Position numbers and translations under genes: made by a program. The notes beneath the pieces are model-generated. The model did no database searches, was not told the origin of the DNA, and saw only the letters and a list, made by a program, of their open reading frames with translations. A stretch of DNA of 64,000 nucleotides from Bacteroidota bacterium (GTDB lineage Bacteria > Bacteroidota > Bacteroidia > Flavobacteriales > Weeksellaceae), in NCBI GenBank assembly GCA_023458415.1, contig JAEWZO010000002.1, positions 1 to 64,000 on the forward strand, in the 5' to 3' direction. This document shows, one piece after another, positions 1-8,923 of this stretch (its first letter is position 1; each line of letters begins with the position of its first letter).

Positions 1-1644
1 GCACTTCTGGATGCATACGCAAGAGCCGAACATTTTGCCAGAACGGAAAGTGTTCCGGTTGTGGTTCATGTTATTGAAGTTACGCAGCCGCAAGGACATT
101 CAACTTCCGGTTCTCACGAAAGATACAAGAATCAGGAAAGACTTTCCTGGGAAGGCGAATACGACGGTTTGGTGAAATTCCGTGAGTGGATTCTGAATTA
201 TTCCGTAGAAATTGAAGGAAACGAAGAAATTCTGGCAACATCGGAAGAACTTGACGCAATTGATTCGGAAGCGAAGAAAAGCGTGAAAGACGGACAGAAA
301 AAAGCGTGGGAAAATTATCAGGGAGCCATTAATGAACTGAAAAACAAAATTCTGCCTTTGGTTGAAAAACTGAATTCAAACGCAGAAGTTGCCGAAGAAC
401 TCAATAAATTCAACAAACTGATTTCTGTTGCGAAAAAAGATATCTTCCATTTAGCGAGAAAAACCTTGCTACTGACAAGAGGAACAGATTCAACCGAAAG
501 ACAGTGGCTTCAGAACAAATACGAAGACGTTGCGAAAATTGAAAAAGACAATTATTCATCGCACCTGTATTCCGATTCCGAATGGAAAGCGACAAAAGTA
601 AAAGAAACTGCGCCAATCTTTTCTGACAGTTCAGAAGATGTGGACGGAAGAGTAGTGGTTCGTAACAATTTTGATAAAATTTTTGAAAAATATCCTGAAA
701 CTTTGGTTTTTGGTGAAGACGCCGGAAATATCGGTGACGTAAATCAGGGACTTGAAGGAATGCAGGAAAAATACGGTGAACTCCGCGTTGCAGATACAGG
801 AATCCGTGAAGCAACCATTCTTGGTCAGGGAATCGGAATGGCGATGCGCGGTTTAAGACCGATTGCCGAAATTCAGTATCTGGATTATATTTTATACTGT
901 CTTCAGGGAATGAGCGACGATTTGGCGACGGTTCAGTACAGAACAAAAGGCGGACAGAAAGCGCCGGTAATTATCAGAACTCGTGGTCACCGACTGGAAG
1001 GAATTTGGCATTCAGGTTCTCCAATGGCCGGAATTCTGAATCTTTCAAAAGGTATCAATATTCTTGTTCCGAGAAACCTTACAAAAGCGGCAGGATTTTA
1101 CAACACAATGCTTCAAAGTGATGAACCAGCCGTTATTGTTGAATGTCTGAACGGTTACCGACTGAAAGAAAAACAACCGGATAATTTAGGCGAATTCACT
1201 GTTCCTGTCGGAAAAATTGAAGTTACGAAAGAAGGAAAAGATGTTACTTTGGTAACTTACGGTTCCACATGGAGAGTGGTTACCGAAGCAGCTCTTGAAC
1301 TGGAAAAACTGGGCATTTCTGCAGAAGTAATTGATGTACAGTCTCTGATTCCATTCGATTTAACACATGAGATTGCCGAAAGCGTGAAAAAAACCAACCG
1401 TCTTGTCGTAATTGATGAAGATGTGGAAGGTGGAACTACTGCTTTTATTCTTCAGCAGATCCTTGAAAAGCAGAAAGCGTTCAGATACCTTGACAGCGAT
1501 CCGATGACGATTGCAGCTAATGATCACCGTCCTGCCTACGCAAGTGATGGCGATTATTTCAGCAAACCTTCAGCAGATGATATTGTGGAGAAAGTTTATG
1601 CGATGTTCCACGAAAACAATCCGCAAAAGTTTCCGAAGATTTAA
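1..1644 (+). CDS. 2-oxoacid dehydrogenase E1, fused alpha/beta subunit (5' truncated by window)
   Basis: The reading frame is open from base 1, so the gene starts upstream of the window; 547 codons are present. The first ~65 codons look like the end of a thiamine-diphosphate E1-alpha domain (HSTSGSHERY, then a WIL-type end). After a linker, from about codon 215 there is a complete E1-beta/transketolase-like domain (FGEDAGNIGDV, RPIAEIQYLDYI, and a transketolase C-terminal part with DVQSLIPFD). Enzymes of this class decarboxylate a 2-oxoacid (pyruvate or branched-chain) and pass the acyl group to lipoyl-E2. The alpha-beta fusion is typical of Bacteroidota. The E3 gene lpdA lies 1.2 kb downstream, separated by an acyltransferase; no E2 gene is in view. 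Substrate cannot be decided from this fragment. Confidence 0.88.
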   Translation, partial: ALLDAYARAEHFARTESVPVVVHVIEVTQPQGHSTSGSHERYKNQERLSWEGEYDGLVKFREWILNYSVEIEGNEEILATSEELDAIDSEAKKSVKDGQKKAWENYQGAINELKNKILPLVEKLNSNAEVAEELNKFNKLISVAKKDIFHLARKTLLLTRGTDSTERQWLQNKYEDVAKIEKDNYSSHLYSDSEWKATKVKETAPIFSDSSEDVDGRVVVRNNFDKIFEKYPETLVFGEDAGNIGDVNQGLEGMQEKYGELRVADTGIREATILGQGIGMAMRGLRPIAEIQYLDYILYCLQGMSDDLATVQYRTKGGQKAPVIIRTRGHRLEGIWHSGSPMAGILNLSKGINILVPRNLTKAAGFYNTMLQSDEPAVIVECLNGYRLKEKQPDNLGEFTVPVGKIEVTKEGKDVTLVTYGSTWRVVTEAALELEKLGISAEVIDVQSLIPFDLTHEIAESVKKTNRLVVIDEDVEGGTTAFILQQILEKQKAFRYLDSDPMTIAANDHRPAYASDGDYFSKPSADDIVEKVYAMFHENNPQKFPKI

Positions 1645-1663
1645 GCAATTAAGAAATTATTAC

Positions 1664-1692
1664 AAACCGCATCATTTAGAGGCGGTTTTTTT
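1664..1692 (+). terminator. Rho-independent terminator after E1
   Basis: A stem AAACCGC (1664-1670) / GCGGTTT (1682-1688) with an 11-nt loop, followed by a T run, 20 nt after the E1 stop codon. Confidence 0.8.
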
Positions 1693-1746
1693 GTTGGGTT
1701 AATGTAAAATCGGATGTGGAAGCTTACTTTTCTTTCAGGAAAATCT

Positions 1747-1754
1747 TACTTTTG
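1747..1754 (+). promoter_or_regulatory. TAnnTTTG -7 box for the acyltransferase gene
   Basis: TACTTTTG matches the Bacteroidota -7 consensus exactly and ends 6 nt before the ATG at 1761. This predicts an almost leaderless mRNA and argues against the in-frame ATG at 1716. Confidence 0.6.
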
Positions 1755-1760
1755 AAAACA

Positions 1761-2843
1761 ATGACAGAAAAGAGGAATTTCGGGTTCGATTTAGTGCGCT
1801 CAATTGCGATTCTACTGGTTTTGGTAGGTCACGGTTTGGGTTTTCTTTACAGCGGAGAGTTTTCTTTTTTCTATTCATTCCTCAGTGGTTTTCTGGGTGT
1901 TGAATTGTTTTTTATTCTCAGTGGCGTACTGATTGGCCAGTTGCTCATCAAAATATTTAAAAAACCTGATTTTCTTCCTTCATTAAAGAATTTCGTTCTC
2001 CGTCGTTGGCTTCGTACTTTGCCGCTTTATTTTCTGATGTTGTTGGTGTATTACATTGGCAACCGTTTTTTCGAAAGTGTACAGAATAACGATGTTGCCG
2101 TTTGGAAGTACATTTTTTTTGTTCAGAATTTTTATGAGTTGCAACCTACATTTTTTGGTGTTTCCTGGAGTCTTAGCATTGAGGAATGGTTTTATGTTCT
2201 TTTTCCTGTAGTTCTTTTTCTCATAAAGAAATTGCAGCCGCTGATTTCCACAAAGCGGCTTTTTCTATACGGAATTACTTTTTTCGCTACTTATTTTCTG
2301 GTGATGCGATTTTCTGCGTGGCATCCTGATAGATTTCACTTTTACGAAGGTGCTAGAAAAATTGCGTTTCTACGTTTAGATGCCATTTCATTCGGAATTC
2401 TTGCAGCGTGGTCTATGCATTTCTATAAGGAAAGAATTTTCATATCCAGATACTTTCTTTTCATCAGTGGACTTCTGATTTTGTACTTCAACCAGTATAT
2501 GATTTTTACTGATAACTACTCGAACCTGAAGTATTTTAATACAGTCTATTTCTCAATTTTAGGATTGGGACTTGCCATGCTTTTTCCATTAATAAGCAGC
2601 ATCAATATGAAAAGTCAGTCGGTGATTTCAAGCATTACATTTCTTAGTAATATTTCATATTCGCTATACCTTGTTCACTGGATTTTTTTCAGACTGATGG
2701 AAACTTCTGTGTTTTCATTTCTTCCTGATGTTCTGAAATTTATAGTTTTCATGGCTCTCAGTATTCTTGCATCAGCATTTCTGTACAACTTTTTCGAAAA
2801 ACCTATCCTGCGGTTTCGGGATCGATTTGTTCCCGATAAATAG
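1761..2843 (+). CDS. Acyltransferase 3 family integral membrane protein (OafA/YrhL-like)
   Basis: A 360-residue protein with about ten hydrophobic segments. Family marks: the N-terminal FDLVRSIAILLVLVGHG segment (conserved Arg and His), SWSLSIEEWFYVLFP in the middle, and SYSLYLVHW near the C-terminus. Acyltransferase-3 proteins move acyl groups, often acetyl, across the membrane onto sugars of O-antigen, peptidoglycan or exopolysaccharide; the substrate here is unknown. The start at 1761 was chosen over 1716 because a TAnnTTTG promoter lies between them. It sits alone between the E1 terminator and lpdA, and nothing suggests a role in the dehydrogenase complex. Confidence 0.88.
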   Translation: MTEKRNFGFDLVRSIAILLVLVGHGLGFLYSGEFSFFYSFLSGFLGVELFFILSGVLIGQLLIKIFKKPDFLPSLKNFVLRRWLRTLPLYFLMLLVYYIGNRFFESVQNNDVAVWKYIFFVQNFYELQPTFFGVSWSLSIEEWFYVLFPVVLFLIKKLQPLISTKRLFLYGITFFATYFLVMRFSAWHPDRFHFYEGARKIAFLRLDAISFGILAAWSMHFYKERIFISRYFLFISGLLILYFNQYMIFTDNYSNLKYFNTVYFSILGLGLAMLFPLISSINMKSQSVISSITFLSNISYSLYLVHWIFFRLMETSVFSFLPDVLKFIVFMALSILASAFLYNFFEKPILRFRDRFVPDK

Positions 2844-2854
2844 GAATTTTTCAG

Positions 2855-2862
2855 TAAATTTG
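2855..2862 (+). promoter_or_regulatory. TAnnTTTG -7 box for lpdA
   Basis: TAAATTTG followed by CACAAAATT, 16 nt before the lpdA ATG. The same TTTGCACAAA context recurs at the acyl-CoA reductase (9290) and HAD (59134) promoters. Confidence 0.7.
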
Positions 2863-2878
2863 CACAAAATTTAAACTC

Positions 2879-4267
2879 ATGAATTACGACATCATAGTTA
2901 TCGGAAGTGGTCCCGGTGGATACGTTACAGCAATCAGAGCTGCACAGTTAGGTTTCAAAACAGCCATTATCGAGAAGGAAAATCTTGGAGGCATCTGTCT
3001 GAACTGGGGGTGTATCCCAACCAAAGCGCTTTTGAAATCTGCACAGGTTTTCAATTATATCAACCACGCTGAAGATTACGGACTGAATAAAGTAGAAGGA
3101 AGTTTCGAATTTCCTAATGTAATTAAGCGAAGCAGAGGCGTAGCAACAAAAATGAGCGGTGGAATTCAGTTCTTGATGAAGAAAAACAAAATTGATGTCA
3201 TCATGGGAACCGCCAAAGTAAAGCCGGGCAAAAAAGTGGATGTAACTGATGCCGAAGGAAAAGCAACGGAATATTCTGCAGAACACATCATTATTGCTAC
3301 AGGAGCACGTTCCAGAGAATTGCCAAATCTTCCACAGGACGGAAAAAAAGTAATTGGTTACAGACAGGCACTTTCTCTTCCTGAACAACCAAAATCTATG
3401 ATTGTTGTTGGTTCCGGTGCGATTGGAGTTGAGTTTGCCGATTTCTATAATACAATGGGAACTAAAGTAACCGTGGTAGAATTCATGCCGAATATTGTTC
3501 CTGTTGAGGATGAAGAGGTTTCCAAACATTTGGAAAAATCTCTTAAAAAATCAGGCATCGAAATCATGACCAACGCTTCTGTTGAGTCTGTAGATACATC
3601 CGGTGAGGGTGTAAAAGCCAATGTAAAAACCAAAGACGGAAATATTACGCTGGAAGCAGATATTCTGCTTTCTGCTGTGGGAATTTCTGCAAATATTGAG
3701 AATATCGGTTTAGAAGAAGCTGGTATTCAAACTGATAAAGGCAGAGTTTTGGTAAACGAATGGTACGAAACTTCAGTTCCGGGTTATTATGCGATTGGAG
3801 ATATTATTCCAACCCAAGCTTTAGCGCACGTTGCATCCGCAGAGGGAATTACTTGTGTAGAAAAAATCAAAGGAATTCATACAGAGAAAATTGATTACGG
3901 AAACATTCCTGGTTGTACATACTGTCATCCTGAAGTTGCTTCTGTAGGACTTACAGAAAAGCAAGCCAAGGAAAAAGGTTATGAAATCAAAGTAGGGAAA
4001 TTCCCGCTTTCAGCTTCCGGTAAAGCAACAGCCAACGGAAATACTGATGGATTCATCAAAGTAATTTTTGATGCAAAATACGGCGAATGGTTAGGTTGCC
4101 ACATGATTGGTGACGGAGTAACAGATATGGTTGCTGAAGCTGTTGTAGCGCGTAAACTGGAAACTACAGGTCACGAAATTATCAAAGCGATTCATCCGCA
4201 TCCAACAGTTTCTGAAGCCATTATGGAAGCAGTTGCAGCTGCCTACGGTGAAGTAATTCACATCTAG
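2879..4267 (+). CDS. lpdA: Dihydrolipoyl dehydrogenase (E3)
   Basis: A 462-residue flavoprotein that reoxidises dihydrolipoamide of 2-oxoacid dehydrogenase complexes and reduces NAD+. Visible: the FAD-binding GSGPGGYVTAIRAA near residue 10, the redox disulfide pair Cys40/Cys45 in GGICLNWGCIPTKA, an NAD-binding GSGAIGVEFADF segment near residue 178, the second FAD motif YAIGDI, and the C-terminal catalytic HPHPTVSEAIMEA. Full family length. It has its own promoter and a strong terminator, so it is probably a single-gene transcript that may serve several complexes, including the E1 upstream. Confidence 0.97.
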   Translation: MNYDIIVIGSGPGGYVTAIRAAQLGFKTAIIEKENLGGICLNWGCIPTKALLKSAQVFNYINHAEDYGLNKVEGSFEFPNVIKRSRGVATKMSGGIQFLMKKNKIDVIMGTAKVKPGKKVDVTDAEGKATEYSAEHIIIATGARSRELPNLPQDGKKVIGYRQALSLPEQPKSMIVVGSGAIGVEFADFYNTMGTKVTVVEFMPNIVPVEDEEVSKHLEKSLKKSGIEIMTNASVESVDTSGEGVKANVKTKDGNITLEADILLSAVGISANIENIGLEEAGIQTDKGRVLVNEWYETSVPGYYAIGDIIPTQALAHVASAEGITCVEKIKGIHTEKIDYGNIPGCTYCHPEVASVGLTEKQAKEKGYEIKVGKFPLSASGKATANGNTDGFIKVIFDAKYGEWLGCHMIGDGVTDMVAEAVVARKLETTGHEIIKAIHPHPTVSEAIMEAVAAAYGEVIHI

Positions 4268-4291
4268 TTAGAAAATAAGAAAAAAAACTTT

Positions 4292-4318
4292 AAACCACAG
4301 TTTCTGCTGTGGTTTTTT
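4292..4318 (+). terminator. Terminator after lpdA
   Basis: A perfect 9-bp stem AAACCACAG (4292-4300) / CTGTGGTTT (4307-4315), loop TTTCTG, then T residues. Confidence 0.88.
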
Positions 4319-4330
4319 AATAGCAGTTTT

Positions 4331-5101
4331 ATGTACAATTTAGGTTTGGCCCTTTCCGGAGGCGGTTCCAAAGGTATTGCACACGCAGGAGTACTGAAGT
4401 TTCTGGCAGAAGAAGAAATAGAACCCGAAGTTCTTGCTGGAACCAGCGCAGGAGCAATCGTCGCAACAATGTACGCTGCAGGGAAATCGCCTAAAGAAAT
4501 TGTGAACTTTTTCAAGTCGATTCATTTTTTCAAGTGGAATCATTTTTCGTTTATGAAATCGGGCGGAATTATTCATTCCGATGTTTTCAGCAAATATCTC
4601 ACACCGATTTTTCAGGACAGAACTTTAGACGATCTCGATAAAAAAGTGCACATCACCGCCACCAATATACTCACCGGAAAACTTGAAATTTTTGGTGGAA
4701 ATATAAAAGTGGTGGATGCCGTGATTGCATCCTGTGCGATTCCGTTGGTCGCTACACCGTATAAAATTGGCGGCGAACTGTATTCGGACGGCGGAATTCT
4801 GAATAATTTTCCGGCAGACGTTCTTCAATACATTGCTAAAAAAATTATCGGGGTTTATTTCTTACCACAAAAAGAAGTGAAAGCCACTGATCTTAAGAAT
4901 ATTCTCGATGTAACTTCGCGCGCTTATGATCTTCTCACTACACACGCTGAGTTGGGAAAAACAACACACTGCGACTGGCTAATCAATCCTTCAGAGCTTA
5001 TCAATTATCAGATGTTCGAAAGTAAAAAAACAAGGATGGATGATATTTTCCGCATCGGTTATGAAGCTGCAAAATCTTCCTATCACAAAGATTTAATCTA
5101 A
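4331..5101 (+). CDS. Patatin-like phospholipase family protein
   Basis: A 256-residue protein with the patatin Ser-Asp dyad layout: oxyanion-hole glycine cluster GGGSKG at residues 10-15, nucleophile elbow GTSAG (Ser39), and SDGG near residue 158 carrying the catalytic Asp. Patatin-like proteins are acyl hydrolases acting on phospholipids or other esters. There is no signal peptide, so it is probably cytoplasmic or membrane-associated, similar to RssA/YchK-type bacterial patatins. The stop codon overlaps that of the convergent dgkA by 3 nt. The substrate is not readable from sequence. Confidence 0.92.
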   Translation: MYNLGLALSGGGSKGIAHAGVLKFLAEEEIEPEVLAGTSAGAIVATMYAAGKSPKEIVNFFKSIHFFKWNHFSFMKSGGIIHSDVFSKYLTPIFQDRTLDDLDKKVHITATNILTGKLEIFGGNIKVVDAVIASCAIPLVATPYKIGGELYSDGGILNNFPADVLQYIAKKIIGVYFLPQKEVKATDLKNILDVTSRAYDLLTTHAELGKTTHCDWLINPSELINYQMFESKKTRMDDIFRIGYEAAKSSYHKDLI

Positions 5102-5460
5102 AAAAATTCGGCAAGGTATTTTGGGTAAACGAGAAGCCCAACAATCACTGCGCAAATCGACATCAGAACAACGGCACCGGATGAAATATCTTTGATGATT
5201 TTTATTCGCTCATCATAATTCGGCTGAATGATATCGCAGATTTTTTCTACCGCCGTATTCAGTATTTCCAGCGAAAGTACAGTAAAACAAACTATGAGAA
5301 TTACTGCCGCGTCAATCGCATTTACTTTCAGGACAAAAATCAGAAATAGATTAATCAGAAAAGCGAAAAATTCCAATTGGAAATTCCTTTCAGATTTAAG
5401 CATCCAACACACTCCTTCGAAAGAGTTGAGAAGACTTTTGTGAAACGGCGGTTTTTTCAT
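5098..5460 (-). CDS. dgkA: Diacylglycerol kinase family protein
   Basis: A 120-residue protein with three hydrophobic segments and the DgkA signature SLEILNTAVEKICD at about residues 63-76, plus the N-terminal GVCWMLKSERNFQLE. The family phosphorylates diacylglycerol (Gram-negative DgkA) or undecaprenol (Gram-positive homologues) at the membrane. The in-frame start at 5493 is rejected because it falls inside the terminator hairpin of the upstream gene (5483-5510); ATG 5460 gives MKKPPFHKS, a usual family start. The gene converges on the patatin gene with overlapping stop codons. Confidence 0.9.
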   Translation of the reverse strand: MKKPPFHKSLLNSFEGVCWMLKSERNFQLEFFAFLINLFLIFVLKVNAIDAAVILIVCFTVLSLEILNTAVEKICDIIQPNYDERIKIIKDISSGAVVLMSICAVIVGLLVYPKYLAEFF

Positions 5461-5480
5461 GTATATATTCAGAGCTTCAA

Positions 5481-5510
5481 AAAAATTCCGCACCGAAAAG
5501 TGCGGAATTT
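5481..5510 (-). terminator. Terminator after the serC-serA-DUF1015 operon
   Basis: A perfect 11-bp stem (AAATTCCGCAC 5483-5493 / GTGCGGAATTT 5500-5510) with a 6-nt loop. On the minus strand it is followed by a T run. Confidence 0.88.
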
Positions 5511-5557
5511 ATGTTCAACTTTCTGTTCCGTATTTTTCAGAACCAAAAGTATTGATT

Positions 5558-6799
5558 TTATTTCATATCGTACATCACCAAAGCCGTAATCAGCTTCGGT
5601 TCGATGTAAGTACATTTTGGAGGCATACTCAGTTTCAGGTCAGAAATTTTAATCATATCGCCAAAACTTACAGGATACAGACCAAATCCAACAGCTGCTT
5701 TTCCACTGTCCACTTTGTCCTTGATTTTCAGAATACCGTCCATCTCAGAATTCCCTTTGATATAAAGAATTTTTTCAGAAGTATCAGTGTCTTCAATTTT
5801 TAGAATATCGCGTAAAATCAGCTTGTCAAAAAGATGATGATCCAAATTGTCCAGTGACATTTGTGCAGAACGAAGTTCATGCTTTACGTGGAGAGAGTAG
5901 AATTTTCCGCCCAAATACATCGAGAAGTGAAATTTTTGTGACGGGAAATAAGGTTCGTTTCCTTTTTCGTGGATGTTGAAGGATTTCTCCAGTTTCTTCA
6001 GGAAGTCCTCTTCAGAAATTCCGTTCAAATCATCAACTGCACGGTTGTAATCATGAATTTTTATCGACTGATTAGAAACAATAAAACTGAACACAAAGTT
6101 ATACGCTTCAAGTCCGGTGTGTTTCTTATTTTTCTCGCGAAGTCTTTTGGCATTCAGCGCTGCTGAACCAATTCTGTGGTGACCGTCGGCAATGTAAAAG
6201 TTTTCCACCTGCTCCAAAACTTCTTTAAACTGCTGCATTTTCAAGCGGTTGTCGATGCGCCAAATTTTGTGTTTTACACCTTTGCTGTCTTCGTAGTTCA
6301 GGATTGGGACGTTCTTTTCCTCGTGGTTCATCAAAAGTTCCACTTTGGAATTGGCAGGGTAGGTTAAAAGCACCGGTTCTGCCTGAAGATTTACTTTCTC
6401 GAGATAATGAGCCAGTTTTTCTTTTTTCTGCGTGATGGTACTTTCGTGACGTTTTATTTTTCCCGCCCAGAAATCATCCAGAGAAACCAATCCCAACAAA
6501 CCACGAAAGATGGTCTTGTCCGGTTTTATCTGCTCATAAAGATAGTATGATGAAGCGTCCTGAACCAATTTGCTTTCATCCAGAAGTTCTTCGTAATTGC
6601 TTCTTATTTTACGCAAATTTCTGTCGATATCTTTCGATTTACTTACCACGTAAGGTTTAATCATCTGTATGTAAGACGAGTCCTGCTGTGCTTTCTGTGC
6701 GATCTGTTCCTGAGTGAAATTATCCAAAGGATGCGTCGGGAAACAATCGACGTAATCTATATTGGGCCTTATGCCACGAAAAGGTTTAAATACCGGCAT
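5558..6799 (-). CDS. DUF1015 family protein in the serine operon
   Basis: A 413-residue soluble protein of the DUF1015 family (function not established). Visible family marks are the N-terminal PFRGIRP and the central ADGHHRIGSAALNA. It is the last gene of a tight operon, 5 nt after serA and in the same direction as serC-serA, and a strong terminator follows. The linkage to serine biosynthesis suggests a role in phosphoserine or serine metabolism, for example as the missing phosphoserine phosphatase or as a serine kinase-type enzyme, but that is inference from context. No classical HAD-type serB is in the operon. Confidence 0.9.
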   Translation of the reverse strand: MPVFKPFRGIRPNIDYVDCFPTHPLDNFTQEQIAQKAQQDSSYIQMIKPYVVSKSKDIDRNLRKIRSNYEELLDESKLVQDASSYYLYEQIKPDKTIFRGLLGLVSLDDFWAGKIKRHESTITQKKEKLAHYLEKVNLQAEPVLLTYPANSKVELLMNHEEKNVPILNYEDSKGVKHKIWRIDNRLKMQQFKEVLEQVENFYIADGHHRIGSAALNAKRLREKNKKHTGLEAYNFVFSFIVSNQSIKIHDYNRAVDDLNGISEEDFLKKLEKSFNIHEKGNEPYFPSQKFHFSMYLGGKFYSLHVKHELRSAQMSLDNLDHHLFDKLILRDILKIEDTDTSEKILYIKGNSEMDGILKIKDKVDSGKAAVGFGLYPVSFGDMIKISDLKLSMPPKCTYIEPKLITALVMYDMK

Positions 6800-6804
6800 A
6801 ACGT

Positions 6805-7764
6805 TTATTTTTTCTTGTTGAGTTCTATAATCTGAAGAGCGAGTTCGGTTCCGATTTTCTCCTGAGCGTCCAGCGTGTTTCCGCCCAGGTGCGGCGAAAG
6901 CGATAATGCAGGATTCATCAAAAGTGTAAGTTCCGGTGTTGGTTCATTTTCAAAAACATCAAGCGCTGCACCTGCAACTTTTCCTGATTCGATAAAATCG
7001 AGTAGTGTAACTTCGTTGATCACACCGCCTCTTGCAGTATTTACGATAAATACTCCATCCTTCATTTTTTCGAACTGAGGAGTATCGATAATGTAACCTT
7101 CTGTTTTCGGTGTATTGATGCTGATAAAATCAGTGTCAGTAAGGAATTCGTCCCAGTTGTTGGAAGAGGAAATTTCAAAATCTATTTTTTTACCATCGAA
7201 AAACTCAAGTGTGATCGTTTCGGTTCTTGGTTTTCTGGTAAGAACTTTTACTTTCATTCCAAGAGAAATCCCCATTTTCACCACTTCCTTTCCGATACCT
7301 CCAAAACCAATAACTCCTAAAGTTTTTCCCTGCAGTTCAACTGCCTTTGAATAGGATTTTTTAAGAGCGCTGAACTGAGTTTCTCCTTCCAGTGGCATCA
7401 TTCTGTTGGCTTCATGAAGAAATCTGGCCAGAGAAAAGAAATGCGCAAAAACCATTTCCGCAACCGATCTTGAAGATGCATTCGGTGTATTGATGACGTG
7501 AATTCCTTTTCCTCGGGCGTATTCTACATCAATATTGTCCATCCCAACACCGCCGCGACCGATAATTTTTAATCCCGGACAAACATCAATTAATTCTTTT
7601 CGAACTTTTGTTGCGCTCCGAACCAAAAGTACATCGATATTGTTTTCATTAATAAAATCAGCAAGATGCTCTTGCGAAACTTTGGCTTCAACAAATTCAA
7701 TTCCTGCTTCTTTCAGAGTGGCTTCTCCAGCCGAGGAAATTCCGTCGTTTGCTAATACTTTCAT
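6805..7764 (-). CDS. serA: D-3-phosphoglycerate dehydrogenase (D-2-hydroxyacid dehydrogenase), short form
   Basis: A 319-residue NAD-dependent dehydrogenase catalysing the first step of serine synthesis from 3-phosphoglycerate. Visible: substrate-loop RSATKVRKELID, the NAD-binding GVIGFGGIGKEV near residue 148, the catalytic Arg region NTARGGVINE, and the catalytic His in SPHLGGNTLDAQ near the C-terminus. It lacks the C-terminal ACT domain of E. coli SerA, so feedback inhibition by serine through that domain is not expected. It lies 10 nt after serC and 5 nt before the DUF1015 gene. Confidence 0.93.
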   Translation of the reverse strand: MKVLANDGISSAGEATLKEAGIEFVEAKVSQEHLADFINENNIDVLLVRSATKVRKELIDVCPGLKIIGRGGVGMDNIDVEYARGKGIHVINTPNASSRSVAEMVFAHFFSLARFLHEANRMMPLEGETQFSALKKSYSKAVELQGKTLGVIGFGGIGKEVVKMGISLGMKVKVLTRKPRTETITLEFFDGKKIDFEISSSNNWDEFLTDTDFISINTPKTEGYIIDTPQFEKMKDGVFIVNTARGGVINEVTLLDFIESGKVAGAALDVFENEPTPELTLLMNPALSLSPHLGGNTLDAQEKIGTELALQIIELNKKK

Positions 7765-7774
7765 GGTTAGTTTT

Positions 7775-8836
7775 TTAGTTCAGAGATTTCATTACGTCGA
7801 CCAAAACCTGCACGCTTTCAATCGGCATTGCATTGTACATACTTGCTCTGTATCCGCCTAAACTTCTGTGACCGTTCAGTCCGCTGATTCCTGCAGCTTT
7901 CCATGCGTTATCGAAAGTTTCTTTTTTGCTTTCATCCAAAAGTTTAAAGGAAACATTCATTAATGAACGGTCTTCTTTATTACAATACGTTTCGAAGAAT
8001 GAATTTCGTTCAATTTCGTCGTAAAGCAGTTTTGCTTTGGCTTCATTTCTTTTTTCTGCAGCAGCAATTCCACCATTGTTTTCAAGATGTTGAAGCGTTA
8101 GAAGCGATGCATAAACCGGAAAAACCGGTGGCGTATTTAACATCGATTCTTTAGCAATATGAAGTGAATAGTCAAGATAGGACGGTATATTTCTTCCTGT
8201 TTTTCCCAAAATTTCTTTTTTCACGACTACCAAAGTAGCTCCTGCAGGTCCCATATTTTTTTGTGCTCCGGCGTAGATTAAATCAAACTGTGAAAAATCG
8301 ATTTCGCGGGAAAAAATATCAGAACTCATATCGCAAACCATTAGAGTATCGACTTTTGGAAACTCCTTCATCTGCGTACCGAAAATTGTATTGTTGGAAG
8401 TGCAGTGGAAGTAATCATACTCGCTGCCAACAGAATAATCTTTTGGAATAAATGAATAGTTATCTCCTTTTGATGAGCCCACAATATCCACGGTTCCCAT
8501 TCTTTGCCCTTCTTTAATGGCACCTGCAGCCCAAACTCCTGTTTCAAGATACGCTGCTTTTCCGTTTTCAGGTTTCATCAGATTGAAAGGCACCATAACG
8601 AACTGTAAACTTGCGCCGCCTCCCAGATAAAGAACTTCGTATTCGTCGCCCAGTTTCATCAAACGTTTTACAATTGCCCTGGCTTCGTCCATTACGGCAA
8701 CAAAATCTTTACTACGGTGAGAAATTTCAAGAAGAGAAAGTCCGATTCCGTTGAAATCCAGAATGGCTTCTGCTGATTTCTGAAATACCTCCTGCGGTAG
8801 AATGCATGGTCCTGCGCTGAAATTGTGTTTTTTCAT
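7775..8836 (-). CDS. serC: Phosphoserine aminotransferase
   Basis: A 353-residue PLP enzyme converting 3-phosphohydroxypyruvate and glutamate to phosphoserine; it can also act in pyridoxal phosphate synthesis. Visible: N-terminal HNFSAGPCILP, the GGGASLQF phosphate-binding segment near residue 75, the PLP-lysine motif AGAQKNMGPAG near residue 193, and the C-terminal GHRSLGGYRASMYNA. It is the first gene of the serC-serA-DUF1015 operon. No clear TAnnTTTG box was seen immediately upstream. Confidence 0.97.
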   Translation of the reverse strand: MKKHNFSAGPCILPQEVFQKSAEAILDFNGIGLSLLEISHRSKDFVAVMDEARAIVKRLMKLGDEYEVLYLGGGASLQFVMVPFNLMKPENGKAAYLETGVWAAGAIKEGQRMGTVDIVGSSKGDNYSFIPKDYSVGSEYDYFHCTSNNTIFGTQMKEFPKVDTLMVCDMSSDIFSREIDFSQFDLIYAGAQKNMGPAGATLVVVKKEILGKTGRNIPSYLDYSLHIAKESMLNTPPVFPVYASLLTLQHLENNGGIAAAEKRNEAKAKLLYDEIERNSFFETYCNKEDRSLMNVSFKLLDESKKETFDNAWKAAGISGLNGHRSLGGYRASMYNAMPIESVQVLVDVMKSLN

Positions 8837-8886
8837 TTTTACGATTTAAAGATTTATTTGAACTGATTATAAGTTTTATTTCGAAC

Positions 8887-8910
8887 AAAAAAGCCCACCA
8901 CAAGGCGAGC
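8887..8910 (-). terminator. Terminator after the ferredoxin gene
   Basis: A stem of seven pairs (GCCCACC 8893-8899 / GGCGAGC 8904-8910, two G-U pairs in the minus-strand RNA), followed on the minus strand by six T residues. Confidence 0.7.
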
Positions 8911-8923
8911 TTTTCCTATTAAA

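Noticed and set aside
410..946. 178-codon minus-strand open frame opposite the E1 gene
   Set aside because: It lies wholly inside a well-supported coding region, has a composition typical of an antisense shadow, and shows no recognisable domain.
1716..1760. Longer N-terminus for the acyltransferase
   Set aside because: The extension is encoded across the predicted -7 box at 1747-1754, so it would not be transcribed in full from that promoter.
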